Assembly (NCBI RefSeq): GCF_000255705.1
Contig: NZ_JH636450.1
Span: 192,082 to 241,641 of the forward strand
DNA from: Zavarzinella formosa DSM 19928
Lineage (GTDB): Bacteria > Planctomycetota > Planctomycetia > Gemmatales > Gemmataceae
Reading direction: 5' to 3'
DNA: 49,560 bases
Part shown: positions 1-9,026 of the stretch, one piece after another
Position numbering within the stretch: the stretch's first letter is position 1
How the letters are laid out: every line of letters starts with the position of its first letter
Position numbers and translations under genes: made by a program
Notes under the pieces: generated by a model
Told to the model about the DNA's origin: nothing
Seen by the model: the letters and a program-made list of their open reading frames with translations, nothing else
The model's database searches: none

Positions 1-22
1 CGCCAGAAAGATTTGCCACACC

Positions 23-634
23 CTAACTTTTCCCCAGCACCAAGTCCACGACCCAACAACCGCGAACATGCGGCCCGCCATCCCGACAGTGGCTCAGGAT
101 GTCCTCGTTGTCACATCCAGCATCTTCCAAGGCGTCGGCCAAGATGGGCAGTCGGGCGAAGGCTTTTTCGTCGTAAATTCCCTCGGCGAGACCGAGAACA
201 TCCGGTGTGAGCCAAGAAGGTTTAATGATGATGGGGCGGAATGGGTTGCCGAAGATGTCTCGGATTACATGCGGGCTATGTGGTGCCTGCCCCCAACCGG
301 GATAGTGAAAAAACCACTTTGGACGCTGGCTGAGACGGAGTTTCGCCTCACGCACAATTGCCGCCATGTCAAAACATTCTTCTTCTACCAGCAGTTTCAC
401 TCTATCTTGTAGCACAAGTCTTTCAGTCTCGCGCTCTCGGTCACAGAGGAGGCCATCAGCATACTGTTCAGCCGCTTCTACCCCATGTCTTGATATGTCA
501 TTAGCCATCAACTCAGGTAGTTGGCGAGCGAGCCAGCAGAAGAACAACCGCAACTTTCGGTCGCTCCCCTTGCCGTCAAGGAATGTCATCATCGGAATCT
601 GGTTTGTCGCCGCCAGCCATTCCATTTCCGTCAT
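23..634 (-). CDS. Gemmata-type paralogous family protein, unknown function
   Basis: A 203-residue soluble protein of unknown function. It starts MTEMEWL, followed by a GKGSDRKLRLFFCWLARQ segment, then a central region around DIFGNPFRP, and ends with ILADALEDAGC and PHVRGCWVVDLVLGKS. The same architecture and ending occur in the gene at 47860-48594, and I recognise the start and end as typical of a large paralogous family in Gemmata-like planctomycetes. ATG at 634 has GAGGG about 7 nt upstream. No catalytic motif, signal peptide or membrane segment is visible. It stands alone on the minus strand, about 190 bp from the signalling operon. The middle (residues about 60-120) is less conserved than the ends. 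That this is a real gene is well supported by the paralogue; its role is not known. Confidence 0.85.
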   Translation of the reverse strand: MTEMEWLAATNQIPMMTFLDGKGSDRKLRLFFCWLARQLPELMANDISRHGVEAAEQYADGLLCDRERETERLVLQDRVKLLVEEECFDMAAIVREAKLRLSQRPKWFFHYPGWGQAPHSPHVIRDIFGNPFRPIIIKPSWLTPDVLGLAEGIYDEKAFARLPILADALEDAGCDNEDILSHCRDGGPHVRGCWVVDLVLGKS

Positions 635-822
635 CTGTCGCCCTCGGAATCACTCCCTCGACAACCAGAAAGCGGGCATCGTTATGATCGCCATGAAGCG
701 GAGACCGAAATTCTACCCGCCCAAGTCTTGGAAGAAAGCATCCGAGTGATTGACAATCGAAGGAAATGATGGCTCCAGTCAGATTGAGTGGCGGGAGATT
801 CGATTCAGGGCGAGTCACCGGT

Positions 823-1983
823 TCATTTCGCGACGGAATCAACTCCATCCGGGATAATCACCTCGATGGGTTCGCGGATGCCGTCGGTTTGGGCGATGGC
901 CCGCAGCCGGAACATCATCGGCTCGCTGATGGTGTGCCCGCGGTTCAGCAGCAAGGTTCCGTCGAGTTTTTGAATCGCGTCGGCCAGGATCATGCCGGGG
1001 CGGATCTGATGCAGGGAGACAAACAACCGCCGGGGGGGCGTTTCTCCGATCACGAGTTGGGCGAGGGCGTCAAGAATTTCCGGCGAGTACCAGCCAACCC
1101 GGCTCTTCATCTCGGAAATCGCGTGGGTCTTCTCGTGGGCGCGCGCCATCAGGGATTCGAAATCAAGCGCCACCTTGAGGAGTTGGCCGCCGATTGGGAT
1201 GGCCGGGCCTCGCTTGCCCCAAAAAGGCAGGCCGTTGCCGTCATACCGCTGGGACTGATACAGGATGGCGTCCGCCACCTCTTGCATGCGCGGGATGCCG
1301 GTGAGCAACTCGTAGGCGACGCGGGGGTGCGTGTCGAATAAGTCCTGATCCTTGGGGGGAAGCCGGTCGCCGCCGAAGCCCTTGGAAAGGATGCCGTCCG
1401 GGATGGTGACTGTTCCCAGCAAACTCAGGCTGGCGGCGATGGACAGTTGCCATTGGTCGGCGACGCCCATTCGCTGCCCGAGGGCGACCACCAAGTCGCG
1501 CACCCGCCCGATCCGGCCGAACATTTCGGGATGGAGCATTTCGAGAATGTCCGCCAGCACCTTCACGCTTCCCCGCAGCGTGTTTTCCCGCAGTTCCCGC
1601 TCGGAGACGACCAACTGGTGATGCTCGACGCCGTGCCGCAGGGCGGCCTGCAACGCATCCGGGGTGCAGGGTTTGGACAGCATCCGAAAGATATTGCCGC
1701 GGTTGACGGCGTCCGCGGCCGATTCCATGTCCGCATAACCGGTCAGGATCATCCGGGTGGTGTCCGGCGAGATCACCTTGGCCCGCGCCAGCACTTCGGC
1801 CCCGTTCATCGCGGGCATTCGCATGTCCGAGACAACGACGGCAAACGGTCCGCGTTCGACGAGGGCGGCCAGCCCCTCCGCGCCGCCGGGGGCGGTTTCC
1901 ACGCTGGCGCAGAAACGGGCCACGCGGGCATAGCCTTCGAGGGCGCGGGCATCGTCGTCAATAAACAACACGCGAGGCAACAT
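823..1983 (-). CDS. Response regulator with degenerate HD-GYP domain
   Basis: A 386-residue cytoplasmic protein: receiver domain (about 1-120, acidic pair D9/D10, phospho-acceptor D53 in VVSDMRMPAMNG, KPC at about 104-106) joined to an HD-GYP-like domain (about 135-330). HD-GYP enzymes hydrolyse cyclic di-GMP using an HD pair, an HHE motif and a GYP motif. Here the HD pair is S187-L188 (SLSLLGTVTIPD), HHE is Q243-S244-Q245, and GYP is GLP, while H219 and DGNG remain. It is therefore probably not a phosphodiesterase and may act as a binding or partner-switching output. The start at 1983 lies 5 nt after the upstream stop; an in-frame ATG at 2025 would overlap that gene. It is the last gene of the operon. 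Confidence 0.9.
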   Translation of the reverse strand: MLPRVLFIDDDARALEGYARVARFCASVETAPGGAEGLAALVERGPFAVVVSDMRMPAMNGAEVLARAKVISPDTTRMILTGYADMESAADAVNRGNIFRMLSKPCTPDALQAALRHGVEHHQLVVSERELRENTLRGSVKVLADILEMLHPEMFGRIGRVRDLVVALGQRMGVADQWQLSIAASLSLLGTVTIPDGILSKGFGGDRLPPKDQDLFDTHPRVAYELLTGIPRMQEVADAILYQSQRYDGNGLPFWGKRGPAIPIGGQLLKVALDFESLMARAHEKTHAISEMKSRVGWYSPEILDALAQLVIGETPPRRLFVSLHQIRPGMILADAIQKLDGTLLLNRGHTISEPMMFRLRAIAQTDGIREPIEVIIPDGVDSVAK

Positions 1984-1988
1984 GGGGG

Positions 1989-3170
1989 TTACTTTCCCTT
2001 GAGAGTCGGAATCATGCCCAGCCATTCGGCCTGTTGGCCGGCGCTGGCGAGCGTGGAAAATTCGGAAAGATTCGGGGCACGTTCTTCGTCAAAAGAGTCA
2101 ATCAATTCGTCGGCGATTCGCACGGCCGCGATGGCGGTTGGCTCGGCGGCATTGGGCCGGTTCGGCGTGTGGTGCCACGCCACCGCCTCGATCACCGTTT
2201 CCGGGATTCCCCAGAGTCCGAGGAGGTAGGCCCCGATCGCGGCATGGGTCGTGCCGAATTCCTTGGTCTCCTCGATCAGCAACATGGCCGACGAACGCCT
2301 GGTCGCCCGAAACACGCGGGCATAGCGATCCGGGATCGAGGCGGCGAACACCAACTGGCCGACTTCGTGAAGGAAGCCGGCGGTGGCCGCGTCCTGCTTG
2401 ATCCGGGCGTCCGCGTTCCACGATTCGGCGACGATGCGGGCAAGCTCCGCCGTCAGCCGGCAATGCTCCCAGAGGCGGCCCAGTTGAAAGGTTTCCTCGG
2501 CCTCCGGCGGAAAGCCGGAGAAAAGCCCCCCCGCCAGCACGAGATTTCGAGTCATCTCCATGCCAAGGGCGATCACGGCTTGGCCGATGTTCGCGGCCGG
2601 GAAGCGGCGGCCGAAAACCGGCGAGTTGGCCACCTGGATGAGCTTGACCGTCATGCCCATGTCCTGGCTGACAATCCCCGCGACATTTTGCATGGAGGGA
2701 TCGGGGCTTTCCAGTTCCGCCACGATTTCACGGTACAGTTTCGGCAGGCTCGGCAGGCCCCGCAGCCCGGCCGCCAAGTTTCGGAGTTCGCCGCTTTCCA
2801 AAAGCTGCCTCAACTCGCACGCCCGCGTGATGGTGCTGCGGAGCAATTCCGGGTCGCATGGCTTGGAAAGAAAACGATGGGCGACGGGCAGCACCCTGGT
2901 CAAAATTCCCGCCCCCGCCTCGCCTGTCAGCGTGATGCGAATAATTTCCGGCCAGCGGCTTCGCACTGCCGACAACAGTTCGGCCCCGTCCATTCCCGGC
3001 ATTCTCATGTCGGAAACAATCACATCAAAAGGTTCGCTCGAAAGCAGCTTGAGGGCTTCCTCGCCGGAACCGGCGAATTTCGGCGTCAGTTCGCGTCGTA
3101 TGGGCCAGAGCAATCGCTGGATTGCACCGAGCACGAGAGGCTCGTCGTCGACGAACAGAACGCGTTTCAC
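1989..3170 (-). CDS. Response regulator with HDOD output domain
   Basis: A 393-residue protein. Residues 1-125 are a receiver domain with D8/D9, phospho-acceptor D54 (VIVSDMRMPGMDG) and the conserved lysine in LSKPCDP. Residues about 130-335 are an HDOD domain: the LRGLPSLPKLY entry, IVSQDMGMTVKLIQVANSP, then GFLHEVGQLVFA and VAWHHTPNRP. HDOD proteins are non-catalytic relatives of HD phosphohydrolases that usually mediate protein interactions in signalling. Its ATG overlaps the stop of the upstream kinase gene by 4 bp (ATGA), so the two are translationally coupled and probably partners in one phosphorelay. The downstream degenerate HD-GYP regulator has the same receiver style, suggesting the pair arose by duplication and output swapping (inference). 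Confidence 0.93.
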   Translation of the reverse strand: MKRVLFVDDEPLVLGAIQRLLWPIRRELTPKFAGSGEEALKLLSSEPFDVIVSDMRMPGMDGAELLSAVRSRWPEIIRITLTGEAGAGILTRVLPVAHRFLSKPCDPELLRSTITRACELRQLLESGELRNLAAGLRGLPSLPKLYREIVAELESPDPSMQNVAGIVSQDMGMTVKLIQVANSPVFGRRFPAANIGQAVIALGMEMTRNLVLAGGLFSGFPPEAEETFQLGRLWEHCRLTAELARIVAESWNADARIKQDAATAGFLHEVGQLVFAASIPDRYARVFRATRRSSAMLLIEETKEFGTTHAAIGAYLLGLWGIPETVIEAVAWHHTPNRPNAAEPTAIAAVRIADELIDSFDEERAPNLSEFSTLASAGQQAEWLGMIPTLKGK

Positions 3171-4828
3171 CGGATGCCTCCTTCAACCGCCGATTGCTCG
3201 ACCGGCAGCGCCAGCGTGAATGTTGTCCCCTGACCGATCTCCGAATCGACCCGGATGCTTCCGCGATGGCGGTTCACGATCGACGCATGAACGATGGATA
3301 GCCCCTGCCCGGTGCCCTTGCCAAGCGGTTTCGTCGTGAAGAACGGGTCAAAGATGCGGTGGCGGATTTTCTCCGGGATGCCGCACCCGTCGTCCTTGAT
3401 CGAGACTTCCACAAACCCCTCCGCCAGCCGTGTCCGGATGGTGATGCGCCCCTTGGTTCCGTCGGGTTTGGGGTTGTCAGCGATCGCGTGGGCCGCGTTC
3501 ACGATCAGGTTCAGCAGGGCTTGGTTAATCTCGCCCGGATAACCGTGAACGTGCGGCAGATCGGCTTGCAGGTCTGTCTTCGCCTCCGCGACATACCTCC
3601 ATTCGTTGCGGGCGACCGTGAGCGTGGTCTCCACGGCGGCGTTCATGTCAAACGGCGTCGTTTCCTCGGAACCCGGATGGGCGAATTCCTTCATCGCCCG
3701 GACGATGCGGGACACCTGTTCGGTTCCGTGCATCGTTTGCTGGATCGCCTTGGGAATTTCCTCGCTCAGATAATCAAGGCCGAGATCTTCCATCCTGGCC
3801 CGGATCGCCGCCGCCGGGCCGGGGGCGGTTTCGGCGGCCAGTTTGAGCAGTTCGCGAACACAATCCTGCTCCGCCATCAGGGTTTGAAAGGCATCCCTCA
3901 AAAAATAAGTGTTGTCGCCAATATACTGGATCGGCGTGTTGATCTCGTGGGCAATCCCGGCCGCTAACTGTCCGATCGCTTCCAGCTTGTGGGCGTGGGC
4001 GAGCTGGACTTCGAGCGATCGCTGGGCGGTGCGATCCTCCCCGAGGATCAACACTCCCAGCGACGAATCTTTGCCGGCCCGCTGGACCGGGGCCAGCGTG
4101 AAATCGAGCACCCCCCGCCGCTCGTTTGGCGCTGCGAAGGACACATTCGCGAGACGGGCCGGCCGGCGGGTCTGGGTGCATGTCGAGATCTGGGGGTGAA
4201 GGGGAGTCTCGCCCCAGTCGATTCCGAGCGAGTCAAACGGCCGGCCCATCACCTGTTCCTCGGTCATGCCGAAGAGTTCCTCGGCGATCCGGTTCCACTT
4301 GCTGACGCGGCCGTGTTCGTCGAGGCCGACCAGCAGACAGGGCATCGAATCGAGCAGCCGCTCATTGTTGGCGTGAGCCGTCGCCAGTTCGACGTATCCC
4401 TCTTCCACCTGCTTTTCCAACTGGCGGGAGGCCGCCTCCAGATCCGTTTTTTCCAGCAGGCTCAGGCCGACGCTCAGGCGGACGCGGAGTTCGTTGGCGT
4501 CCACGGGTTTGCACAGATAATCATTGGCGCCGGACCGGATTCCCTCCGTGATGTGCTCCTTCCCCTCGCGGGCGGTGAGCAGGAGAATGTAGGGTTGCGG
4601 CTGGTCGGGTTTCGCCCGGATTTGCCGGCAGATTTCGGGGCCGTCCATTCCCGGCATTTCCCAGTCGAGGATGGCCACGCGGGGCGGGTCCGGCTGGCCG
4701 AGCATCTCGAAGGCGGCCGTCCCGTTGTTCACCGCCACCACCTCGTAGCCCCATTTGACGAGCCACGATTGAAGAATGCGACCGCACATCCGGTCGTCGT
4801 CGGCGATCAGAATGGTGTTGGAACTCAT
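3167..4828 (-). CDS. Receiver-PAS-histidine kinase
   Basis: A 553-residue soluble hybrid protein. An N-terminal receiver domain (about 5-120) has acceptor aspartate near residue 53 in AILDWEMPGMDG. A coiled-coil linker follows, then a PAS domain (about 150-275, LVGLDEHGRVSKWNRIAEEL). The histidine kinase core has an H-box near residue 294 (GIAHEINTPIQYI), an N-box (NLIVNAAHAI), a G1 box (DDGCGIP) near 481 and FDPFFTTKPLGKGTGQGL. There is no membrane segment, so it likely receives phosphate or an internal cue and passes it on to the two downstream regulators. The ATG at 4828 has GGGAGAA at about 7 nt. An ATG at 4918 would add 30 residues and overlap the upstream stop as ATGA, so the start is open. 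Confidence 0.93.
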   Translation of the reverse strand: MSSNTILIADDDRMCGRILQSWLVKWGYEVVAVNNGTAAFEMLGQPDPPRVAILDWEMPGMDGPEICRQIRAKPDQPQPYILLLTAREGKEHITEGIRSGANDYLCKPVDANELRVRLSVGLSLLEKTDLEAASRQLEKQVEEGYVELATAHANNERLLDSMPCLLVGLDEHGRVSKWNRIAEELFGMTEEQVMGRPFDSLGIDWGETPLHPQISTCTQTRRPARLANVSFAAPNERRGVLDFTLAPVQRAGKDSSLGVLILGEDRTAQRSLEVQLAHAHKLEAIGQLAAGIAHEINTPIQYIGDNTYFLRDAFQTLMAEQDCVRELLKLAAETAPGPAAAIRARMEDLGLDYLSEEIPKAIQQTMHGTEQVSRIVRAMKEFAHPGSEETTPFDMNAAVETTLTVARNEWRYVAEAKTDLQADLPHVHGYPGEINQALLNLIVNAAHAIADNPKPDGTKGRITIRTRLAEGFVEVSIKDDGCGIPEKIRHRIFDPFFTTKPLGKGTGQGLSIVHASIVNRHRGSIRVDSEIGQGTTFTLALPVEQSAVEGGIR

Positions 4829-4914
4829 CAGATTCTCCCTGGACGGCCGGACGGTCGGAGCCTCTCGCGTCCCGGTCTTTTCGGCGGGCATCCGGGAGGG
4901 AAATTTGGTCTCAA

Positions 4915-7900
4915 TCATATGGCGCCTGCCAGTGTCCCGGTCGCCGGGATGCTTGAGGAAGGAAGATGGACTGCCAACGCCTTTGACAGGCGGCGAACCT
5001 GATGCTCAAGTTCCCCGAATACGGCGGGGGCGGCCGTCAAATCACCATTGGCCGCGATCAATTCAAGTCGTTTGGCCGTTTCTTCGGCCGACCCGCCGCC
5101 CAGGTAGCCGGTTGTTCCCTTCAAACTGTGGGCGGCCCGTCGGACTTCGCCGGCATTCCCGGACGAAAGACCCTTGCGGATGTCTTCCACGAGGCCGGCC
5201 CCGTCCGTGAGGAAGAGCGTGACAATCTCGGCAAACAGATCGGTGTCTCCGTCGAACTGGGCGAGGACGGCCGGATAGTCGAACACCTCCTCCGGCGTCT
5301 CCGACGCCTCCGCCTGATCTGGAGGCTCGACCGACGGGGTTTCCGCGGCCGCCACGTCGCCCAGGATTTTCGCAAGTTCCTCTTTGCGAACCGGCTTGGA
5401 GAGGTAGTCGTCCATTCCGGCCGCCAGACATCGCTCGCGATCCCCCTTCATGGCATGGGCGGTCATCGCCACGACCGGCGTCCGTCGTCCGGTCACGGCT
5501 TCGTTCTCCCGGATCTGCCGGGTGGCCTCGAAACCGTCCATTTCGGGCATTTGCACGTCCATCAACACGATGTCAAAGCGATCTCCGCTCATGGCGGCGA
5601 GCGCTTCCCCGCCGTGGTTGGCCACGATGATCGTGTGCCCCATTTTCTCCAGCATCCGGACCGCGACCCGTTGATTCACCGGGTTGTCCTCAGCCAGCAA
5701 AATCCGCAGGACGCGGTGGCCGGCCGGTTCGACGGGCTGGCCGGGCGTCACCGTCTTTTTCGTCACCGGCGTCGCATCGGAGTCGGCCGGAATGTTGCCC
5801 AGCGCCGCCGTGATTACCCGCAACAATTCGGTTGATTTGATCGGCTTGACGAGATGCGCCACCAGCCCGAGCGACCGGCACCGGGCGGCGTCCCCCTGGC
5901 GGTCGGCCGACGTGAGCATCATGATGGGCGCCTCGGCCAGGGCCGGTTCTTTGGCGATCGCCTCGGCCACCATGAACCCGTCCATCTCCGGCATCATCGC
6001 GTCGAGGAGCACCAGCTTGTAAGGCTTCCCGGCGTCAATGGCCCGGCGAAGCTCGGCGAGGGCCGCCTTGCCGGAATCGACGCAGGTGGGCACGGCCTCC
6101 CAAAGACGCAGGGTTTCCCCCAGCACCTTCCGGTTGGTCGCATTGTCATCCACGACGAGGACGGACGCTCCCCGCAACGAGACCGGCGGGCGGGGGATCA
6201 GGCGCTCCTGCGAACTTTCATGGCGTTCAAAAGAGGCTTCAAAGCAAAACTCGCTCCCCTTGCCGGGTTCGCTTTCCACCCAGATGCGGCCGCCCATCAA
6301 TTCCACCAAACGGGACGAGATGGTCAGGCCAAGCCCGGTGCCGCCGTACTCTCGCGTGGTGGACCCGTCGGCTTGCGTGAAGGCGTCAAAAATCGTCGCC
6401 TGTTTTTCCTTGGGGATCCCGATGCCGGTGTCCCGGACGCCAAACCGGAGCCGCTCTCCGCCCCCTTCGGATGCCGCATGCTCCACCCGCACCACCACCT
6501 CGCCGGACGCGGTGAACTTGACCGCGTTTCCGATCAGATTGGTGAGCACCTGTCGCAACCGGCCGGAATCCCCGACGACCCAGTCCGGGACGTCGCTCGC
6601 GATGTCGCAGGCGAGTTCCAGCCCCTTCGCGTGGGCCTTCAGGGCGAGCGTCTTCAGCGTGTCGCCGACGGTGTCGCGCAGGGGGAACGGCGTCGGGTCG
6701 ATGTCGAGCTTTCCCGCCTCGATCTTGGAGAAATCGAGGATGTCGTTGATGATGGTCAGCAAGGCGTCGGCCGACGAGCCGACCATTTTCAGGGATTCCC
6801 GCTGTTCGCCGGTGAGTTCCGTTTCGAGAACCAGGTCCGTCAGCCCGATGATGCCGTTCATCGGCGTGCGGATCTCATGGCTCATGTTCGCCAGGAACTC
6901 GCTCTTGGTCCGGCTGGCCGCCTCGGCCGTCTCGTGCGCCCGGCGGAGTTCGGCCTCGATTCGCTTTCGCTCGGTGATGTCAATCGTGACAATCAACACC
7001 CCGATGACCTCGCCTTGGGGATTGTGCAGGGGAACCTGGCTGCCCAAAATCTGGGTCTGGGTCCCGTCGGGCTTGATGATGCTCTCCTCGAAGTTGAGCC
7101 GGGCGACGCCGCTTTCCATCACCTCGTCTTCCGCGCGTTCGAGGTGTTTTGCCTTTTCGGGATCGGGCATCAATTCCGCGTTGGTCTTGCCGACGATGTC
7201 ATCGACCGACGCAAAGCCCAGTTCGTCGGCGATCATCTGATTGCACCCTTGGAACCGCCCCTCCCGGTCCTTCCACATCACGACGCAGGGGATGTGGTCG
7301 ATGACGTTGCGCAGAATCATTTGTTGTTCCGCCAGGCGATGGCTGGCCGCCACGACCAGTTCCTCGGCCTGTTTGCGCTTGGTGATGTCCTGCACTTGCG
7401 CGACGTAGTGGAGCGGGATTCCGGCGGGATTCCGGACGACGGACACGCTGAGCAGGATGGAAACGAAATGCCCGGCCTTGTGGACGTACCTCTTCTCCAT
7501 CTGGTAAGTCTCGATCTCGCCGCCGGCCAGCCGGCGAAGCTGATCGAGGTCGGCTTGCAGATCATCCGGGTGGGTGATCCCTTGAAAATCACGGGCGAGC
7601 AATTCCTCCTCGGAATAGCCGACAATCCCGCAAAGCGCCGGATTCACCCGCAAAAAGCCGCCATCGGGCGAGATCAGGGCCTTGCCGATGGCCGCGTGCC
7701 GGAACGCTCCCCGGAAACGCTCCTCGCTTTCCCGAAGTTCGGCCGTGCGTTCCTGGACCACTTCCTCGACCTGCTCATGCGCCGACTCGATCAGCGCCTG
7801 ACGGGTGGCGGTGGCCACGATGTCCCGGTCCCCCAGCCAGCAGGAATAAATGAGAAACACGTCGATGAACACCACCCACCCGGCGTGTTCGAGCCAGCGC

Positions 7901-8415
7901 CAGTCGGCCCCGGCGGCCACGCCGTAAATGGACTCCGGCCAGATGAATCCGCGGGCCACGTGATCGACCGCCGTCACCACCGTCGCGGTGAGGAGCACCC
8001 GCCAGTCGCGGTAAATCGCCAGAAACGCCAGCGATCCGAACACATGGAAATGCGTTTCGATCCGTCCGCCGCTAAGGTGAATCAGCAGGGTGGAACTCAG
8101 CATCTGCCCGATGGCGATAATGTGCCGGGTGAATGCCCGCCCCGGCCGGAACACTCCCAGAAAAACGGGCAGGCTGATGATCGCCAGCCCCAGCCAGATC
8201 GCCGACCAGACATGGGGGTGCATCCGGCTTTCGGTTCCCGCCCACGCCAGCGGCGACACCCAGACCGCCAGGGCAATCGCCATCACCCATTGGAAAGCCA
8301 GCAAGCCGACGAACAGCCGGTCGGTCCGGCAGGCCACGGAGTGGCGGGCCTGCGAGGCGAGTTCCTGAACACGCTTCGACTGAGCCATCGTTGTTGTCTT
8401 TACTGTCGGGGACAT
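4915..8415 (-). CDS. Membrane hybrid histidine kinase (PAS-PAS-HisKA-HATPase-REC-REC-HPt)
   Basis: A 1166-residue BarA-like multistep phosphorelay kinase. About six membrane segments (residues about 30-195) form the sensor and include the histidine-rich stretch HLSGGRIETHFHVFGSL, then a coiled coil. Two PAS domains follow (about 230-350 and 360-490), HisKA with HEIRTP near 514, HATPase with DTGIGIP near 663 and YGGTGLGL, a first receiver (acceptor near 802, LLDAMMPEMDG), a second receiver (near 950, LMDVQMPEMDG) and an HPt domain with phospho-histidine near 1096 (AAHSLKGTTGYLGG). All catalytic motifs look intact. The start at 8415 is preferred because AGGAGGG lies about 6 nt upstream; it overlaps the upstream gene by 16 bp. 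It shares an operon with the downstream kinase (ATGA overlap if that gene starts at 4918). Confidence 0.95.
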   Translation of the reverse strand: MSPTVKTTTMAQSKRVQELASQARHSVACRTDRLFVGLLAFQWVMAIALAVWVSPLAWAGTESRMHPHVWSAIWLGLAIISLPVFLGVFRPGRAFTRHIIAIGQMLSSTLLIHLSGGRIETHFHVFGSLAFLAIYRDWRVLLTATVVTAVDHVARGFIWPESIYGVAAGADWRWLEHAGWVVFIDVFLIYSCWLGDRDIVATATRQALIESAHEQVEEVVQERTAELRESEERFRGAFRHAAIGKALISPDGGFLRVNPALCGIVGYSEEELLARDFQGITHPDDLQADLDQLRRLAGGEIETYQMEKRYVHKAGHFVSILLSVSVVRNPAGIPLHYVAQVQDITKRKQAEELVVAASHRLAEQQMILRNVIDHIPCVVMWKDREGRFQGCNQMIADELGFASVDDIVGKTNAELMPDPEKAKHLERAEDEVMESGVARLNFEESIIKPDGTQTQILGSQVPLHNPQGEVIGVLIVTIDITERKRIEAELRRAHETAEAASRTKSEFLANMSHEIRTPMNGIIGLTDLVLETELTGEQRESLKMVGSSADALLTIINDILDFSKIEAGKLDIDPTPFPLRDTVGDTLKTLALKAHAKGLELACDIASDVPDWVVGDSGRLRQVLTNLIGNAVKFTASGEVVVRVEHAASEGGGERLRFGVRDTGIGIPKEKQATIFDAFTQADGSTTREYGGTGLGLTISSRLVELMGGRIWVESEPGKGSEFCFEASFERHESSQERLIPRPPVSLRGASVLVVDDNATNRKVLGETLRLWEAVPTCVDSGKAALAELRRAIDAGKPYKLVLLDAMMPEMDGFMVAEAIAKEPALAEAPIMMLTSADRQGDAARCRSLGLVAHLVKPIKSTELLRVITAALGNIPADSDATPVTKKTVTPGQPVEPAGHRVLRILLAEDNPVNQRVAVRMLEKMGHTIIVANHGGEALAAMSGDRFDIVLMDVQMPEMDGFEATRQIRENEAVTGRRTPVVAMTAHAMKGDRERCLAAGMDDYLSKPVRKEELAKILGDVAAAETPSVEPPDQAEASETPEEVFDYPAVLAQFDGDTDLFAEIVTLFLTDGAGLVEDIRKGLSSGNAGEVRRAAHSLKGTTGYLGGGSAEETAKRLELIAANGDLTAAPAVFGELEHQVRRLSKALAVHLPSSSIPATGTLAGAI

Positions 8416-9026
8416 GCCACGCCCTCCTGGTTCTCGCGGAGACGATCTTCTGATGAAAACAGCGGACACCCAAACACCGGCGTCTCCTTTGTTTGCGGTG
8501 TCCGTCCGGCCAGCAAGTCCTCCAGGGCCTGCTGACCGGCCGACCGCCCGGTTCGTCCTCTCATCGTGGAAATCCCCCCGGAGAAAATCGTTTTCCCCGT
8601 CGCGTCAAACGCCATGAGATGTCCCGAGGTTGTCGCCCCCAGCCGCCGGGCCTGAACCCCCCCGGCGTCGCAATGGACGGTCACCCCCGGCAGGGCGGAG
8701 GCCTGTTTCCAGGAATCGGTTTTTTCCCAGCCTTCGGGAACCCCCGTCGGGCGGACATATTCCACCACCATTTCCACATCCGCCGGGGCCTTCTTCATCA
8801 CCTCGGCCAGCATGCCGAGAGTTGTCCGCAAGCAAGGGCAATGAGGATGGGCGAAGAAAACGATCCGAAGGCGGCGGTTCGGTGATGCTTCTTCCTCCTC
8901 GCCCGGCTCAAATTGCCTCACACCGGGGGTCCGGTCATATTTTTCCCAGAAGCAAAATCCCCCGGCCACCACGCCCAGCCAGCCGACCGTTATGAGCCCG
9001 GCTTTCCACTGTGATCTGATCCACAT
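8400..9026 (-). CDS. RedB-like membrane-anchored thioredoxin-fold protein
   Basis: A 208-residue protein with one N-terminal membrane anchor (AGLITVGWLGVVAGGFCFW) and a domain that looks thioredoxin-like. The segment RIVFFAHPHCPCLRTTL puts a C-P-C motif where thioredoxins carry CxxC. The distal TTSGHLMAFDATGKTIFSGG fits the strand-turn-strand of the fold, and GCPLFSSED near the end holds another cysteine. It resembles planctomycete proteins annotated RedB (memory of the family, not searched). The domain probably faces the periplasm. It is the first gene of the signalling operon and overlaps the hybrid kinase, which suggests a link between envelope thiol state and the kinase (inference). ATG 9026 has GAGGAAG at about 9 nt; ATG 9050 is an alternative. 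Confidence 0.75.
   Translation of the reverse strand: MWIRSQWKAGLITVGWLGVVAGGFCFWEKYDRTPGVRQFEPGEEEEASPNRRLRIVFFAHPHCPCLRTTLGMLAEVMKKAPADVEMVVEYVRPTGVPEGWEKTDSWKQASALPGVTVHCDAGGVQARRLGATTSGHLMAFDATGKTIFSGGISTMRGRTGRSAGQQALEDLLAGRTPQTKETPVFGCPLFSSEDRLRENQEGVACPRQ

Noticed and set aside
5854-8535. 893-codon open frame on the plus strand
   Set aside because: It lies entirely opposite the hybrid kinase, whose domains are unmistakable. GC-rich third positions leave long antisense frames open; the translation has no recognisable domain.
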